The notes: a model not told the origin generated them from the sequence alone. A stretch of 64,000 nt of DNA from Rathayibacter sp. VKM Ac-2856 (GCF_013205055.1 NZ_JABMLF010000002.1:717391-781390), one strand, 5' to 3'. Positions 8,077 to 16,734 are shown, counted from the stretch's first letter. Made by a program: numbers and translations.

Positions 8077-9192
8077 GTGACCGTCCACATCCGCAGCATC
8101 GAGACGGCCGTGCCGGCCACCGTCCTGCACCAGCCGGAGATCCGCGACCTCTTCGCCGCGCAGCCGGCGGTCTCGCGCCTCGGCTCGCGACTGATCGGCG
8201 CCGCCTTCAACGCCTCCGGCATCGACACCCGGCACACCGTCGTCGACGAGCTGGACCGCGAGGAGCGGGAGGGCGAGAGCACCTTCTACGACGCCCGCTC
8301 CGGCCGCCTGCTCGACCCGGGCACCTCCGCGCGCAACGCGGTCTACACGGCCCGCGCGCCCGAGCTCTTCGCGGAGTCGGCGGAGCGCGCGCTCGCGGCC
8401 GCGGGCTTCGCGGCGGGCGAGGTCACCCACGTGGTCACCGTCTCCTGCACCGGCTTCTACGCACCGGGCCCGGACTATCAGCTGGTCCGCCGGCTCGGGC
8501 TGCCGGTCTCGACGCAGCGCTTCCACCTCGGCTTCATGGGCTGCTACGGGGCCTTCCCCGGCCTCCGCGCGGCGCGCGCGTTCTGCGAGGCCGACCCGTC
8601 GGCCGTCGTGCTGGTCGTCGCCGCCGAGCTCTGCAGCATCCACCTGACCAGCTCGAACGACGCGGAGCAGATCGTCGCCACCTCGGTCTTCGCCGACGGC
8701 GCCGCCGCCGCGGTCGTCACCGCGCGCGAGCCCGAGCCGGGCACCGCGGTCCTCGACATCGACGCGCTCGACACCACCCTCACCCCCGAGGGCGAGGACG
8801 AGATGGCCTGGACGATCGGCGACCACGGCTTCACGATGCGACTGAGCACCTACGTGCCGTCGATCATCGGCGCGAACATCACCGCCGCGCTCGAGCCGAT
8901 GCTCGGACGGGCCGGCGTCGGCGCCGCGGACGTGCAGCGCTGGGCGGTGCACCCCGGCGGGCGCAGCATCCTGGACCGGGTGCAGTCGGCGATCGCGCTC
9001 TCGGACGAGCAGATGCAGCCCTCGCGGGAGGTGCTGCGGACCGTGGGCAACATGTCTAGCGCGACGGTGCTGTTCATCCTGCGTCGCCTCCTGCACGGCG
9101 AGGCGGCCGACGGCGAGCGGATCGGCGCGATGGCGTTCGGGCCCGGGCTGACCGTCGAGATGGCGCTGCTCACCAAGCGCGGCGGAGCGTGA
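8077..9192 (+). CDS. Type III polyketide synthase (chalcone/stilbene synthase family)
   Basis: Homodimeric condensing enzyme that extends a starter acyl-CoA with malonyl-CoA, 371 aa. The Cys-His-Asn triad is complete: Cys156 in GFMGCYGAFPG, His292 in VHPGGRS and Asn325 in GNMSSATV; the C-terminal GFGPG-like loop is read as AFGPGLTVE. The sequence TVSCTGFYAPGPDYQL fits bacterial alkylresorcinol/alkylpyrone-type members. The stop overlaps the methyltransferase start (GTGA at 9189), so a two-gene operon is clear. The starter unit is unknown; a long-chain acyl starter is an inference from relatives. Confidence 0.93.
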   Translation: MTVHIRSIETAVPATVLHQPEIRDLFAAQPAVSRLGSRLIGAAFNASGIDTRHTVVDELDREEREGESTFYDARSGRLLDPGTSARNAVYTARAPELFAESAERALAAAGFAAGEVTHVVTVSCTGFYAPGPDYQLVRRLGLPVSTQRFHLGFMGCYGAFPGLRAARAFCEADPSAVVLVVAAELCSIHLTSSNDAEQIVATSVFADGAAAAVVTAREPEPGTAVLDIDALDTTLTPEGEDEMAWTIGDHGFTMRLSTYVPSIIGANITAALEPMLGRAGVGAADVQRWAVHPGGRSILDRVQSAIALSDEQMQPSREVLRTVGNMSSATVLFILRRLLHGEAADGERIGAMAFGPGLTVEMALLTKRGGA

Positions 9193-9893
9193 CCGCCCAC
9201 GCGCCGCTCGTCCCCGACCTCCGCCACCGGGAGACGACCGCGCAGGAGCTGATGGACGATCCGTCCTGCGACCCGGCGCTGCTCGACGCGACCTACGCGC
9301 GCTTCGGCGCGGTGAACCGGCTCGTCTCGGGCTGGCACCGGCTCTACCGGACGCGGCTGCGCCCGCTCTTCACGAGCGCCGAGCCGGTGCGGCTGCTCGA
9401 CATCGGCTCGGGTGGCGGCGACATCGCCCGCTCGCTCGCCGACTGGGCGCACGCCGACGGGCTGCGGCTCGCGATCACGGCGATCGACCCGGACGAGCGG
9501 GCGTTCGCCTTCGCGACGTCGACGCCGGCGCCGGCCGGGCTGGAGTTCCGGCGCGCGAGCAGCGCCGAGCTGGTCGCGGAGGGCGCGGAGTACGACATCG
9601 TCACGTCGAACCACCTGCTGCACCACCTGTCGGCGGAGGCGCTGACCGCGCTCCTCGAGGACAGCGAGCGGCTCGCGCCGCGGGCCCTGCACAATGACAT
9701 CGAGCGCTCGCGGCTGGCGTACACCGCGTACGCGGCGGCGACGCGGCCGATCGCGGCGGGGTCGTTCCTGCACTACGACGGGTCGCTGTCGGTGCGGCGG
9801 AGCTACACGGCGCCGGAGCTGCGCGCGGTGGCGCCCGAGGGCTGGCGCGTGGAGCGGGCGGCGCCGTACCGGCTGCTGCTGGCGCGCGGGTAG
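9189..9893 (+). CDS. Class I SAM-dependent methyltransferase
   Basis: 234-aa methyltransferase translated by coupling to the polyketide synthase (GTG overlaps the synthase stop). Motif I LLDIGSGGGDIAR lies at about residue 67-79, followed by the acidic residue AIDPDERA and the motif IV region EYDIVTSNHLLHHL. The C-terminal half is loosely like the methyltransferases that sit beside type III synthases and O- or C-methylate phenolic lipids. No third gene (flavin mono-oxygenase, prenyltransferase) follows, although such a gene commonly completes these clusters. Confidence 0.9.
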   Translation: MTAHAPLVPDLRHRETTAQELMDDPSCDPALLDATYARFGAVNRLVSGWHRLYRTRLRPLFTSAEPVRLLDIGSGGGDIARSLADWAHADGLRLAITAIDPDERAFAFATSTPAPAGLEFRRASSAELVAEGAEYDIVTSNHLLHHLSAEALTALLEDSERLAPRALHNDIERSRLAYTAYAAATRPIAAGSFLHYDGSLSVRRSYTAPELRAVAPEGWRVERAAPYRLLLARG

Positions 9894-10061
9894 GGGCTGC
9901 TTCGGCGGCTCGTTGCGGTGCGGCGGCCGGGTGCGGGCAGCGGCCGGATGCGCGCGGAGGCGGCGCGGGACAGCGGCCAGGCGCGGGCGGCGGTGGCGCT
10001 TGCGGCGATCGGATGCGGGCGGCGGCCGGATGCGCGCGGGTGCGACCGGCGGGGGGTGCGG

Positions 10062-10271
10062 CTAGCGGTGGGGGCGCTCGACGTCGTCGCCCGGGGAGCG
10101 CTGGTCGGCGCCGTGCGAGCGGCTGTACTGCCAGCCGGCGAGGGCGAGGATCAGCACGCCGCAGGCGATCGTGATGAGGTCCGGCACGGAGGCGCCGTCG
10201 CCCAGCGAGCTGAGGCCCGCGCCGAGGAGGAGGACGCCTCCGATGAGGTAGAAGATGACTCGCGTTTTCAT
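10062..10271 (-). CDS. Small two-TM protein
   Basis: Unrecognised 69-aa protein. After MKTR it has a hydrophobic helix VIFYLIGGVLLLGAGL, a short polar link, and a second helix LITIACGVLILALAGW ending in WQYSRSHG and a charged tail. ATG at 10271 has GATGAGG upstream. Longer readings run into the repeat array and are rejected. Between 9894 and 10061 there is only GC-rich, mildly repetitive DNA with no recognisable gene. Confidence 0.65.
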   Translation of the reverse strand: MKTRVIFYLIGGVLLLGAGLSSLGDGASVPDLITIACGVLILALAGWQYSRSHGADQRSPGDDVERPHR

Positions 10272-10362
10272 GGCCTCATCGCTTTCGTCCGCCGGAACAG
10301 GCCCTGCGATGCTACCCCGTCCCGCCGAGCGGCCGCCGATCGACGCCGCGGCCCCGCGAGCG

Positions 10363-10995
10363 ACCTCCGGCACGTGAAAACACCTCCGGCACGCGGAATC
10401 CGGCCGAAACCACGAGCCGGAGCCGAATCCACGAGCCGAAGCTCCTGCATGCCACCTCCGGCACATCGGAAACACCTCCGGCACGCGAAAACCGACCGAA
10501 ACCACGAGCCGGAGCAGGAATCACGAGCCCAACCTCGCTGCCCGCCGCCCCCCGGCACGTGAAACTCCCTCCGGCACGCACGAACCGGCCGAATCCACGA
10601 GCCGGAGCCGAATCCACGAGCCCGACTTCGCTGCCGCTACCTCCGGCACGCGAGAACACCTCCGGCACGCGGAAATCGACCGAATCGACGAGCCGGAGGC
10701 GAAATCACGAGCCGAACCTTCTGCCCACCACCTCCGGCACGTGGAAGCACGTCCGGCACGCGGAAAACGACCGAATCGACGAGCCGGAGGCGAAATCACG
10801 AGCCGAACCTCCTGCCCACTACCTCCGGCACGCGGAACGACCTCCGGCACGCGGAAACCGGCCGAATTCACGAGCCGGAGCCGAATTCACGAGGCCAACC
10901 TCGATGCCACCACCTCCGGCACGCGGAACCACCTCCGGCACGCGAGAACCGGCCGAATTCACGAGCCGGAGGCGGAATCGCGAGCCGAGCGCGCG
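10363..10995. repeat. Seven-unit tandem array, period 91 bp
   Basis: Seven units of about 91 bp (one of 94) start at the CTCCGGCAC cores near 10365, 10456, 10550, 10641, 10732, 10823 and 10914. Each unit has two direct CTCCGGCACGYG boxes, then a CACGAGCCGGAG box in inverted sense (CCGGAG pairs with CTCCGG) and a second ACGAGCC. Sequence drift between units is moderate, with no unique spacers, so it is not a CRISPR. 91 is not a multiple of three, and the open frames across it are chance effects, so it is non-coding. It fills almost all of the 10272-11197 gap. Confidence 0.9.
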
Positions 10996-11006
10996 CACCG
11001 ACCGGC

Positions 11007-11045
11007 GGCCACGGCCACGGCCACGGCCACGGCCACGGCCACGGC
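11007..11045. repeat. GGCCAC hexanucleotide repeat
   Basis: About 6.5 exact copies of the hexamer GGCCAC, directly beside the 91-bp array and 150 bp before the next gene. Prone to slippage. Confidence 0.9.
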
Positions 11046-11142
11046 GCCAGCACCTCCCCCTCGACTAGGGGTCGCCACCCGGGCTGTCAATGGGGCTTCG
11101 GCGTGTCTCCCCGCCGATTCCGCGCGGAGGGGCCCGACCGGT

Positions 11143-11148
11143 TAGCGT
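11143..11148 (+). promoter_or_regulatory. -10 box (TAGCGT) for the first DUF7882 gene
   Basis: TAGCGT 50 bp upstream of the GTG at 11198; a start near 11155 would give a 5' leader of about 43 nt. A similar box (TAGCGT at 11581) precedes the next gene. Inference from motif only. Confidence 0.35.
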
Positions 11149-11197
11149 CCCCGAGGAGCCGTCCGCCGTGGGCGGCTCGCCCTGACGAAAGGCGCCC

Positions 11198-11515
11198 GTG
11201 GCCACGCTGACCTATGGACCGCAGAATCTCGAGATCGAGTTCGAGGAGCGCGTCCTCGCCCACCTCAAGGTCGCCGTGCTGTCGAAGCTGCGGCGCAACG
11301 AGGCCTTCTCGCTCTCCTGGACCGAGGACGCCTCCACCGGCCACGGCCGCAGCTCCGTCTGGCTGCACCCCTCGGTGCCGCTGCACTTCCGCTTCGCCGA
11401 CGCCCACCAGCCCAAGCTCAACCGCCAGTGGATCGAGCAGATGCTGAGCGTCGCGAGCATGCACGGCGAGCTGTCGGTCCTCCCGGAGCCCGAGGAGTCG
11501 CGCCAGGGGTCCTGA
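11198..11515 (+). CDS. DUF7882-type small protein (copy 1)
   Basis: 105-aa cytoplasmic protein of unknown function. It shares the family skeleton with the copies at 45328 and 60452: a short strand start, then ERVLAHLKVAVLSKLRRNE, SWTEDASTGHGRSSVWLHPS, and NRQWIEQMLSVA near the C-terminus. The family is, to my knowledge, nearly confined to Microbacteriaceae and is often mislabelled as a DNA ligase, which these short proteins cannot be. GTG at 11198 has GAAAGG upstream. Neighbours give no pathway. Confidence 0.8.
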   Translation: MATLTYGPQNLEIEFEERVLAHLKVAVLSKLRRNEAFSLSWTEDASTGHGRSSVWLHPSVPLHFRFADAHQPKLNRQWIEQMLSVASMHGELSVLPEPEESRQGS

Positions 11516-11580
11516 TCCCGGGTGCCCTGTCCCTCCGGGGCGGATCCGTCAACCCCACCCCCCTTGTCAGGGTCGCGCCG

Positions 11581-11586
11581 TAGCGT
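11581..11586 (+). promoter_or_regulatory. -10 box (TAGCGT) for the 11643 gene
   Basis: TAGCGT 57 bp before the ATG at 11643. GTCAAC occurs at 11548-11553 and recurs upstream of other stand-alone small genes (7089, 45920), but the spacing to a -10 is not constant. Confidence 0.3.
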
Positions 11587-11642
11587 CGAAGGACAGTGAC
11601 CGGGCGGTTCTCCGTCGGTCGGGACCACGGACGGAGACGACG

Positions 11643-12017
11643 ATGACCGACACCGCGCGAGCAGCCGCAGCACCCACCCTCAGCACCGCGGGAGGCGTGC
11701 TCCGCAAGGACGAGCCGATCGCCGTCCGCCACGCGCCGGACTCCGCCTCCACCGACTCGCAGCCGGTGCTCGGCTGCCGGATCGACGTCAGCGGCCGTGT
11801 CTTCACCGTCGAGCTCGAGATGGCCGGCATCTTCCTGCGCCAGGTGCGCCGGACCCTCCGCGACGGCGACAGCGGACTCGTGCTGCTGCGCCACATCGAC
11901 GGGATCGAGATGATCCCCTTCACCCGCGCGACGCCGTTCGAAGTGTCGGACATCGTCTGCCCCGAGGGCGTCGAGGCGGTGCAGGCGCGGATCGCCGAGG
12001 GACTGCGCGCGCGCTGA
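11643..12017 (+). CDS. Hypothetical 124-aa protein
   Basis: Unrecognised cytoplasmic protein. The first 35 residues are Ala-rich and disordered. The core from SQPVLGCRIDVSGRVFTVELE through RQVRRTLRDGDSGLVLLRHIDGIEMIPFT reads as a small alpha/beta fold. A weak resemblance of the C-terminal IPFTRATPF segment to the ITPFSSLTI segment of the 45660 protein may point to a related fold but is not strong. ATG at 11643 has a weak GGACGGAGA upstream. Between DUF7882 copy 1 and glutathione peroxidase; function unknown. Confidence 0.7.
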   Translation: MTDTARAAAAPTLSTAGGVLRKDEPIAVRHAPDSASTDSQPVLGCRIDVSGRVFTVELEMAGIFLRQVRRTLRDGDSGLVLLRHIDGIEMIPFTRATPFEVSDIVCPEGVEAVQARIAEGLRAR

Positions 12018-12101
12018 GCCGCGGGGCCGCGTGCTCGCCCGGGCGACGCGCGGACGGCCCCTCCGTCAGCGCGCCGCCCTCTTGCGTCAGGCCCTCGTGC
12101 C

Positions 12102-12587
12102 TCAGGCCGGGAGCGACTCCTCGATCAGGCCGACGATCCGCGGGTCGTCGGGCTCGACGGTCGGGCGGAAGCGGTGCACGGTGCCGTCGGCGGTGATCAG
12201 GAACTTCTCGAAGTTCCACTTGACCTTGCCGGCCTTGCCCGCCTCGTCCTCGGTCTTGGTCAGCTCCGCGTAGAGCGGGTGGGCCGAGCGGCCGTTGACC
12301 TTGACCTTCTCGAACATCGGGAACGTGACGCCCCAGGTGGTCGAGCAGTACTCCTTGATGCGGTCGGAGTCGCTGAGCTCCTGCAGGAACTGGTTGCTCG
12401 GGAAGCCGAGCACCGTGAAGCCGCGGTCGCCGTACTGCTTCTGCAGGGCCTCGAGCTTCTCGTACTGCGGGGCGAGGCCGCAGCGGGAGGCGACGTTGAC
12501 GATGAGCTTCACCGGCGCGTAGTCGGCGAGGGTCGACGTGGCGCCGTCGATCGTGGTGAGGGGGATGTCGGTGATCGTCTCGGGCAC
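12102..12587 (-). CDS. Glutathione peroxidase-like (thiol) peroxidase
   Basis: 161-aa peroxidase of the GPx family that reduces hydroperoxides with a low-molecular-weight thiol or thioredoxin. The catalytic set is present: Cys36 in NVASRCGL (Cys, not selenocysteine), Gln66 in FPSNQF, and Trp124-Asn125 in KWNFEKF. Actinobacteria usually lack glutathione, so mycothiol or thioredoxin is the likely reductant. GTG at 12587 is preceded by AAGGAG at five bases. It is divergent from ligD. Confidence 0.93.
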   Translation of the reverse strand: MPETITDIPLTTIDGATSTLADYAPVKLIVNVASRCGLAPQYEKLEALQKQYGDRGFTVLGFPSNQFLQELSDSDRIKEYCSTTWGVTFPMFEKVKVNGRSAHPLYAELTKTEDEAGKAGKVKWNFEKFLITADGTVHRFRPTVEPDDPRIVGLIEESLPA

Positions 12588-12621
12588 GGGGGCTCCTTGT
12601 CGAGGAAGTGGGGTGATCGCC

Positions 12622-12627
12622 AGGCTA
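12622..12627 (-). promoter_or_regulatory. -10 box (TAGCCT) of the peroxidase gene
   Basis: TAGCCT on the minus strand, about 35 bp upstream of the GTG at 12587; leaves room for the AAGGAG ribosome site. Motif-based inference. Confidence 0.4.
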
Positions 12628-12746
12628 TCCAGCGCAGCCGTGCGCGGGCCGAAAGACGCTCCTCCACAGCTCCGCTTTCGCGGGGGCTCTCCCCCGACGG
12701 CGCAACTCCCTCCCCCTCGGCGGGCGGGCGCCGCCACCATGGAGTC

Positions 12747-15341
12747 ATGACCCCCTCCTCGCAGCAGCTCGTGACGGTGGGTGGGCGGCGCCTGCGGCTG
12801 ACCAACCTCGACAAGGTGGTCTACCCGGAGGCGGGGTTCACCAAGGCCGACGTCCTCTCCTACTACGCGTCGGTCGCGTCCGCGATGCTGCCGCACCTCG
12901 CCCGCCGGCCGGTGACCCGCAAGCGCTGGGTCGACGGGGTCGGCACCGCCGAGGAGCCCGGGGAGGTCTTCTTCGAGAAGAACCTGCCCTCCTCCGCGCC
13001 CTACTGGCTCAGCCGGACGAAGCTCGCGCACTCGTCCCGCGACGTCGAGTACCCGCTCGTCGACGACGTCGCCGGTCTGACCTGGCTGGCCCAGCAGGCG
13101 GCGCTCGAGCTGCACGTGCCGCAGTGGCGGGTCGGCTCCGACGGCGAGCGCCGCCCGCCCGACCGGCTCGTCCTCGACCTCGACCCGGGTGAGGGAGCGG
13201 GGCTGGCGGAGTGCGCGGAGGTGGCGTTCCTCGCGCGCGACCTGCTCGAGGGGATGGGGCTCGAGCCGTTCCCGGTGACCAGCGGCAGCAAGGGCATCCA
13301 CCTGTACTGCCCGCTGGACGCCTCCGCCTCGAGCGACCAGATCTCCTCCGTCGCGCACGAGCTCGCGAAGGCGCTGGAGTCGGATCACCGGGACCTGGTG
13401 GTCTCCGACATGAAGAAGACGCTGCGCGAGGGCAAGGTGCTCGTCGACTGGAGTCAGAACAACGCGGCGAAGACGACGATCGCGCCGTACTCGCTGCGGG
13501 GGCGGCTCCTGCCGCGGGTCGCCGCGCCGCGCACCTGGGAGGAGATCGGGGCGTCGGACCTGCGGCACCTCGCTCCGGACGAGGTCGTCGAGCGGCTGCG
13601 GAGCGACGGCGACCTGCTGCGTCCCGTGCTCGCGGCGCGCGGTGCGGGGCTCGAGCCGTCGCCGGAGCGGATGGCGGGCTTCGCGGCGACGGACGCCTCA
13701 GCGGACCGGCTTGCTGCCTACCGGAGCATGCGCGACGCCTCGAAGACGCCGGAGCCCGTGCCCTCGCCGGGGGCGGGGATCTCGACGTCGGGCGACACGT
13801 TCGTGGTGCAGGAGCACCACGCGCGGCGGCTGCACTACGACTTCCGGCTCGAGCACGACGGCGTCCTGGTCAGCTGGGCCGTGCCGAAGGGGCCGCCGCT
13901 GGACGGCGACCCGAACCGGCTGGCGGTGCAGACGGAGGACCACCCGCTCGAGTACGCGACCTTCGAGGGCACGATCCCCGCCGGCGAGTACGGCGGCGGC
14001 GAGGTGCGGATCTGGGACGAGGGCACCTACGAGCTGGAGAAGTGGCGCGAGGGCGAGGAGGTGATCGCGGTGCTCACCGGCCGGCCGGACGGCGGGCTCG
14101 GCGGCGAGCCGCGGCGGTACGCGCTGCTGCACACGGGTGCGAAGGGCGGCAAGGGGGACGAGAAGAACTGGCTGCTGCATTTGATGGCGCCGGGGGCGGG
14201 GCACGGCGGGGCGGGGCACGGGGCGAAGCAGGGGCGCGGGGTCGCGGCGCGGAAGGCCGGGGGCTCGAGTGGCGGGCAGGGCACGGGGTCGTCGGGAGCG
14301 TCGTCGGGAGCGAGGTCCGGCGCGTCGGCGTCGGGAGCGAGGTCCGGCGGGTCCGCGTCGGGGGCATCGTCCGCCGCCGTGCCGACCGCGGAGGCCGCCG
14401 CTTTCCGGCCGATGCTCGCGACGGCCGGGCGCGCGGCGGACATCCCCGCCGACTCCGCGATCGAGATGAAGTGGGACGGCTACCGCGCCCTGGTGCGGGT
14501 GGCGGACGGGGCGGTGACCCTGACCAGCCGGAACGGCAACGATCTGACGGCCGCGTTCCCCGATCTGCTCGAGCCGATCGCCGAGGGCGTCGCGGTGGAC
14601 TGCGTGCTGGACGGCGAGATCGTCGCGCTGGACGACCGCGGGCGGCCCGACTTCGGTCGGCTGCAGACCCGCGGCGGACTGACCAAGCCGCGCGAGATCG
14701 AGGCGGCGGCCCGAGCGAATCCCGTGCACCTGATGCTCTTCGACCTGCTGGCGATCGACGGGACCGATGCCGTCGGCCGCCCCTACGACGAGCGCCGGGC
14801 GGCCCTGGAACAGCTGGCGACCGAGAACGAGCGGGTGCACGTGCCGTCGGTCTTCGACGGCGACCTGGAGGAGGCGATGTCGACGAGTCTCGCGCTCGGC
14901 CTCGAGGGCGTGGTCGCCAAGCGCCGGGACGCCGCGTACCGGCCGGGCATCCGCTCCGGAGACTGGGTGAAGCTGACCCACCACCGCGTGCAGGAGGTGG
15001 TGATCGTCGGCTGGCGCGAGGGCGAGGGCGGACTGCAGGGCTCGGTCGGGTCGCTGCTGACGGCGGTGCCCGGCGACGACGGGCTCGTCTACTCCGGCCG
15101 GGTGGGCAGCGGCTTCAGCGACCGCGAGCGCCGCGGCCTCGTCGACCGCCTCGCCGAGCACGCGACCGACGAGCCGGCCGTCGCGATCCCGCCCGCCGAG
15201 TCCCGCGGCGTGCACTGGGTCGAGCCCGTCCTCGTCGGCGAGGTCCGCTACCGCGAGCGCACCTCGGGCGGCACCCTCCGCCAGCCCGTCTGGCGCGGCT
15301 GGCGCGCCGACAAGTCCGCGTCGGACGTGCGCCTGGAGTGA
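12747..15341 (+). CDS. ligD: LigD, multifunctional NHEJ DNA ligase
   Basis: 864-aa ATP-dependent enzyme of bacterial non-homologous end joining. Domain order: polymerase (about 1-320, with LDLDPGEG giving the metal-binding Asp pair), 3'-phosphoesterase (about 345-500, FVVQEHHARRLHYDFRLEHD), a Gly/Ser/Ala-rich linker (about 485-555, built on short DNA repeats at 14285-14370), then ligase (KWDGYRAL at about 574 for the AMP-binding lysine, through to VWRGWRADK). This POL-PE-LIG order is as in Mycobacterium. No Ku gene is in this window, although ligD normally works with Ku. It ends just before a type C palindrome. Confidence 0.95.
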   Translation: MTPSSQQLVTVGGRRLRLTNLDKVVYPEAGFTKADVLSYYASVASAMLPHLARRPVTRKRWVDGVGTAEEPGEVFFEKNLPSSAPYWLSRTKLAHSSRDVEYPLVDDVAGLTWLAQQAALELHVPQWRVGSDGERRPPDRLVLDLDPGEGAGLAECAEVAFLARDLLEGMGLEPFPVTSGSKGIHLYCPLDASASSDQISSVAHELAKALESDHRDLVVSDMKKTLREGKVLVDWSQNNAAKTTIAPYSLRGRLLPRVAAPRTWEEIGASDLRHLAPDEVVERLRSDGDLLRPVLAARGAGLEPSPERMAGFAATDASADRLAAYRSMRDASKTPEPVPSPGAGISTSGDTFVVQEHHARRLHYDFRLEHDGVLVSWAVPKGPPLDGDPNRLAVQTEDHPLEYATFEGTIPAGEYGGGEVRIWDEGTYELEKWREGEEVIAVLTGRPDGGLGGEPRRYALLHTGAKGGKGDEKNWLLHLMAPGAGHGGAGHGAKQGRGVAARKAGGSSGGQGTGSSGASSGARSGASASGARSGGSASGASSAAVPTAEAAAFRPMLATAGRAADIPADSAIEMKWDGYRALVRVADGAVTLTSRNGNDLTAAFPDLLEPIAEGVAVDCVLDGEIVALDDRGRPDFGRLQTRGGLTKPREIEAAARANPVHLMLFDLLAIDGTDAVGRPYDERRAALEQLATENERVHVPSVFDGDLEEAMSTSLALGLEGVVAKRRDAAYRPGIRSGDWVKLTHHRVQEVVIVGWREGEGGLQGSVGSLLTAVPGDDGLVYSGRVGSGFSDRERRGLVDRLAEHATDEPAVAIPPAESRGVHWVEPVLVGEVRYRERTSGGTLRQPVWRGWRADKSASDVRLE

Positions 15342-15352
15342 CGGCGCCCGGT

Positions 15353-15412
15353 GCCGAGTCGCCCGAGAAGGCTCGGATTCCGGCCTCGCGGGCGCCTTCC
15401 CGGGCGACTCAG
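15353..15412. repeat. Palindromic repeat family C, copy 1 (degenerate)
   Basis: Element starting GCCGAGTCGCCCGAGAAGGC and ending with GCGACTCAGC, between the convergent stops of ligD (15341) and the MFS gene (15431). Arms have several mismatches compared with the other three copies. Confidence 0.85.
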
Positions 15413-15430
15413 CGCTCCGGGACGGGCGGG

Positions 15431-16591
15431 TCAGTCGAGGCGGACGCCGCGGAGGAGGACGAGGGTCGAGCCGACTGCGACTCCGGTGCCGATGAGGACG
15501 CCGCCCGCGCCGGCGGCGGCGGCGATCGTGCCGAGGAGGGTGGGCAGGGCGATCAGGCCCATGCGGTTGCCGGCGAGGCGGAGGGAGAGGGCGCGGCCGT
15601 GGCGGTCGGCGGGGGTGCGCTCGATCAGCCAGGACATGGTGATGGGCTGGCCGATGCCGAGGCCGAGGCCCAGGAGGGCGACGGCGACGAAGAGCAGCGC
15701 GGTCGGGGCGGGGAGGGCGACGAGGACGAGGCAGACGGCGGAGACGACGATCCCGGCGACCATCACGCGGGTGCGACCGAAGCGGGAGGTGGTCCTGCCG
15801 AGCAGGAGGCGCGAGGCCATCGAGGCGAGGGCGCGGACGGTCAGGAGGGCGCCGACGACGCCCGCGGGGAGGCCGCGCTCGGCGCCGAGGGCGGGGAGGT
15901 AGACGACGGTCAGGTCGACGGCGGCGACGACGGTCGCGCTGGTGAGCAGGGCGCGGGCGAGGCCGGGGATCCGCAGCAGGCCGAGCGTCGAGCCCTCGGA
16001 CGGGGCCTCCGGGGCGGTGTGGGGCGCGGGGCGGGCGATCGCGGCGGTGACGGCGAGGAGGAGGACGGCGAGCGCGCCGCCGACCAGGAAGAGCGGCGCC
16101 GGGTCGGGGCGGACGGCGCTGCCGGCGAAGACGGGGATGAAGGCGGGGCCGATCGCCTGGCCGAGCGAGGCGGCGAAGGTGTAGTAGCCGAAGCGGCTGT
16201 CGAGGCGGGTGCCGGCCGCGCCTCCCGCGACCACCGCCTGCTGGCCGACGACGCAGCCGAGGTGGCCGGCGCCGAGCAGGGCGGTGCCGGCGAGGAGTCC
16301 GACGAGGCCGCCGCCGGCGAGCAGCAGCAGCCCGGCGGCGGCGATCGTCAGCAGCGAGCCGCAGGCCATCACGAAGCGGGCGCCCACCCGGTCGACGAGA
16401 CCGCCGACGGGCAGCGCGATCAGCAGCGGCACCACCGCGAAGGAGGCGCCGAGCGCCCCGAGCGCCCACGCGGGCACATCGAGCTGGATCGCCTGGTAGA
16501 CCGCGGCCGGCCGCAGCAGGAACGCGACGGCCTGGATCAGCACCGCGTGCGCCAGCAGCGCGGCGGTCGAGAGCGCCTGACGGTCCGGCAC
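15431..16591 (-). CDS. MFS transporter
   Basis: Major facilitator superfamily exporter, 386 aa, about 12 membrane helices. It shows the loop motif PVGGLVDRVGARF between helices 2 and 3 (the family G-x-x-x-D-R-x-G signature), ending in a short C-terminus VLLRGVRLD. GTG at 16591 has GAGGGGAGGG ahead at six bases, which favours it over the longer reading. Substrate not inferable. Its 3' end converges with ligD across the type C repeat. Confidence 0.85.
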   Translation of the reverse strand: MPDRQALSTAALLAHAVLIQAVAFLLRPAAVYQAIQLDVPAWALGALGASFAVVPLLIALPVGGLVDRVGARFVMACGSLLTIAAAGLLLLAGGGLVGLLAGTALLGAGHLGCVVGQQAVVAGGAAGTRLDSRFGYYTFAASLGQAIGPAFIPVFAGSAVRPDPAPLFLVGGALAVLLLAVTAAIARPAPHTAPEAPSEGSTLGLLRIPGLARALLTSATVVAAVDLTVVYLPALGAERGLPAGVVGALLTVRALASMASRLLLGRTTSRFGRTRVMVAGIVVSAVCLVLVALPAPTALLFVAVALLGLGLGIGQPITMSWLIERTPADRHGRALSLRLAGNRMGLIALPTLLGTIAAAAGAGGVLIGTGVAVGSTLVLLRGVRLD

Positions 16592-16672
16592 GGCGCTCCC
16601 TCCCCTCGGCGGGCGATCGCCCGCCGTCCATCCTCGCGCACGCCCGCGCACCGCCCGCCCGGGCCGGTGCAC

Positions 16673-16734
16673 GCCGAGTCGCCCGAGAAGGCTCGTTCCC
16701 GGGCGGTGGAACGAGCCTTCTCGGGCGACTCAGC
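16673..16734. repeat. Palindromic repeat family C, copy 2
   Basis: GAGTCGCCCGAGAAGGCTCG paired with its near-perfect complement; centre GGGCGGTGG. It lies between the divergent MFS and lipoprotein genes, so this copy cannot be acting as a terminator for either. Confidence 0.9.

Noticed and set aside
10268..10871. Overlapping ORFs in the repeat array
   Set aside because: The 91-bp period shifts frame each unit, and the products are mutually similar repeats, so open frames are a consequence of the sequence, not genes.
10363..10995. CRISPR array
   Set aside because: Units are contiguous and similar throughout with no unique spacers, and no cas genes are in the window.
11198..11515. Naming the 105-aa protein an ATP-dependent DNA ligase
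   Set aside because: It is far too short and has no KxDG motif; this label is a recurrent database error for the family.
12102..13568. Long minus ORF fusing glutathione peroxidase to an antisense ligD frame
   Set aside because: The peroxidase domain begins at the GTG with AAGGAG at 12587; the added part is antisense to ligD.
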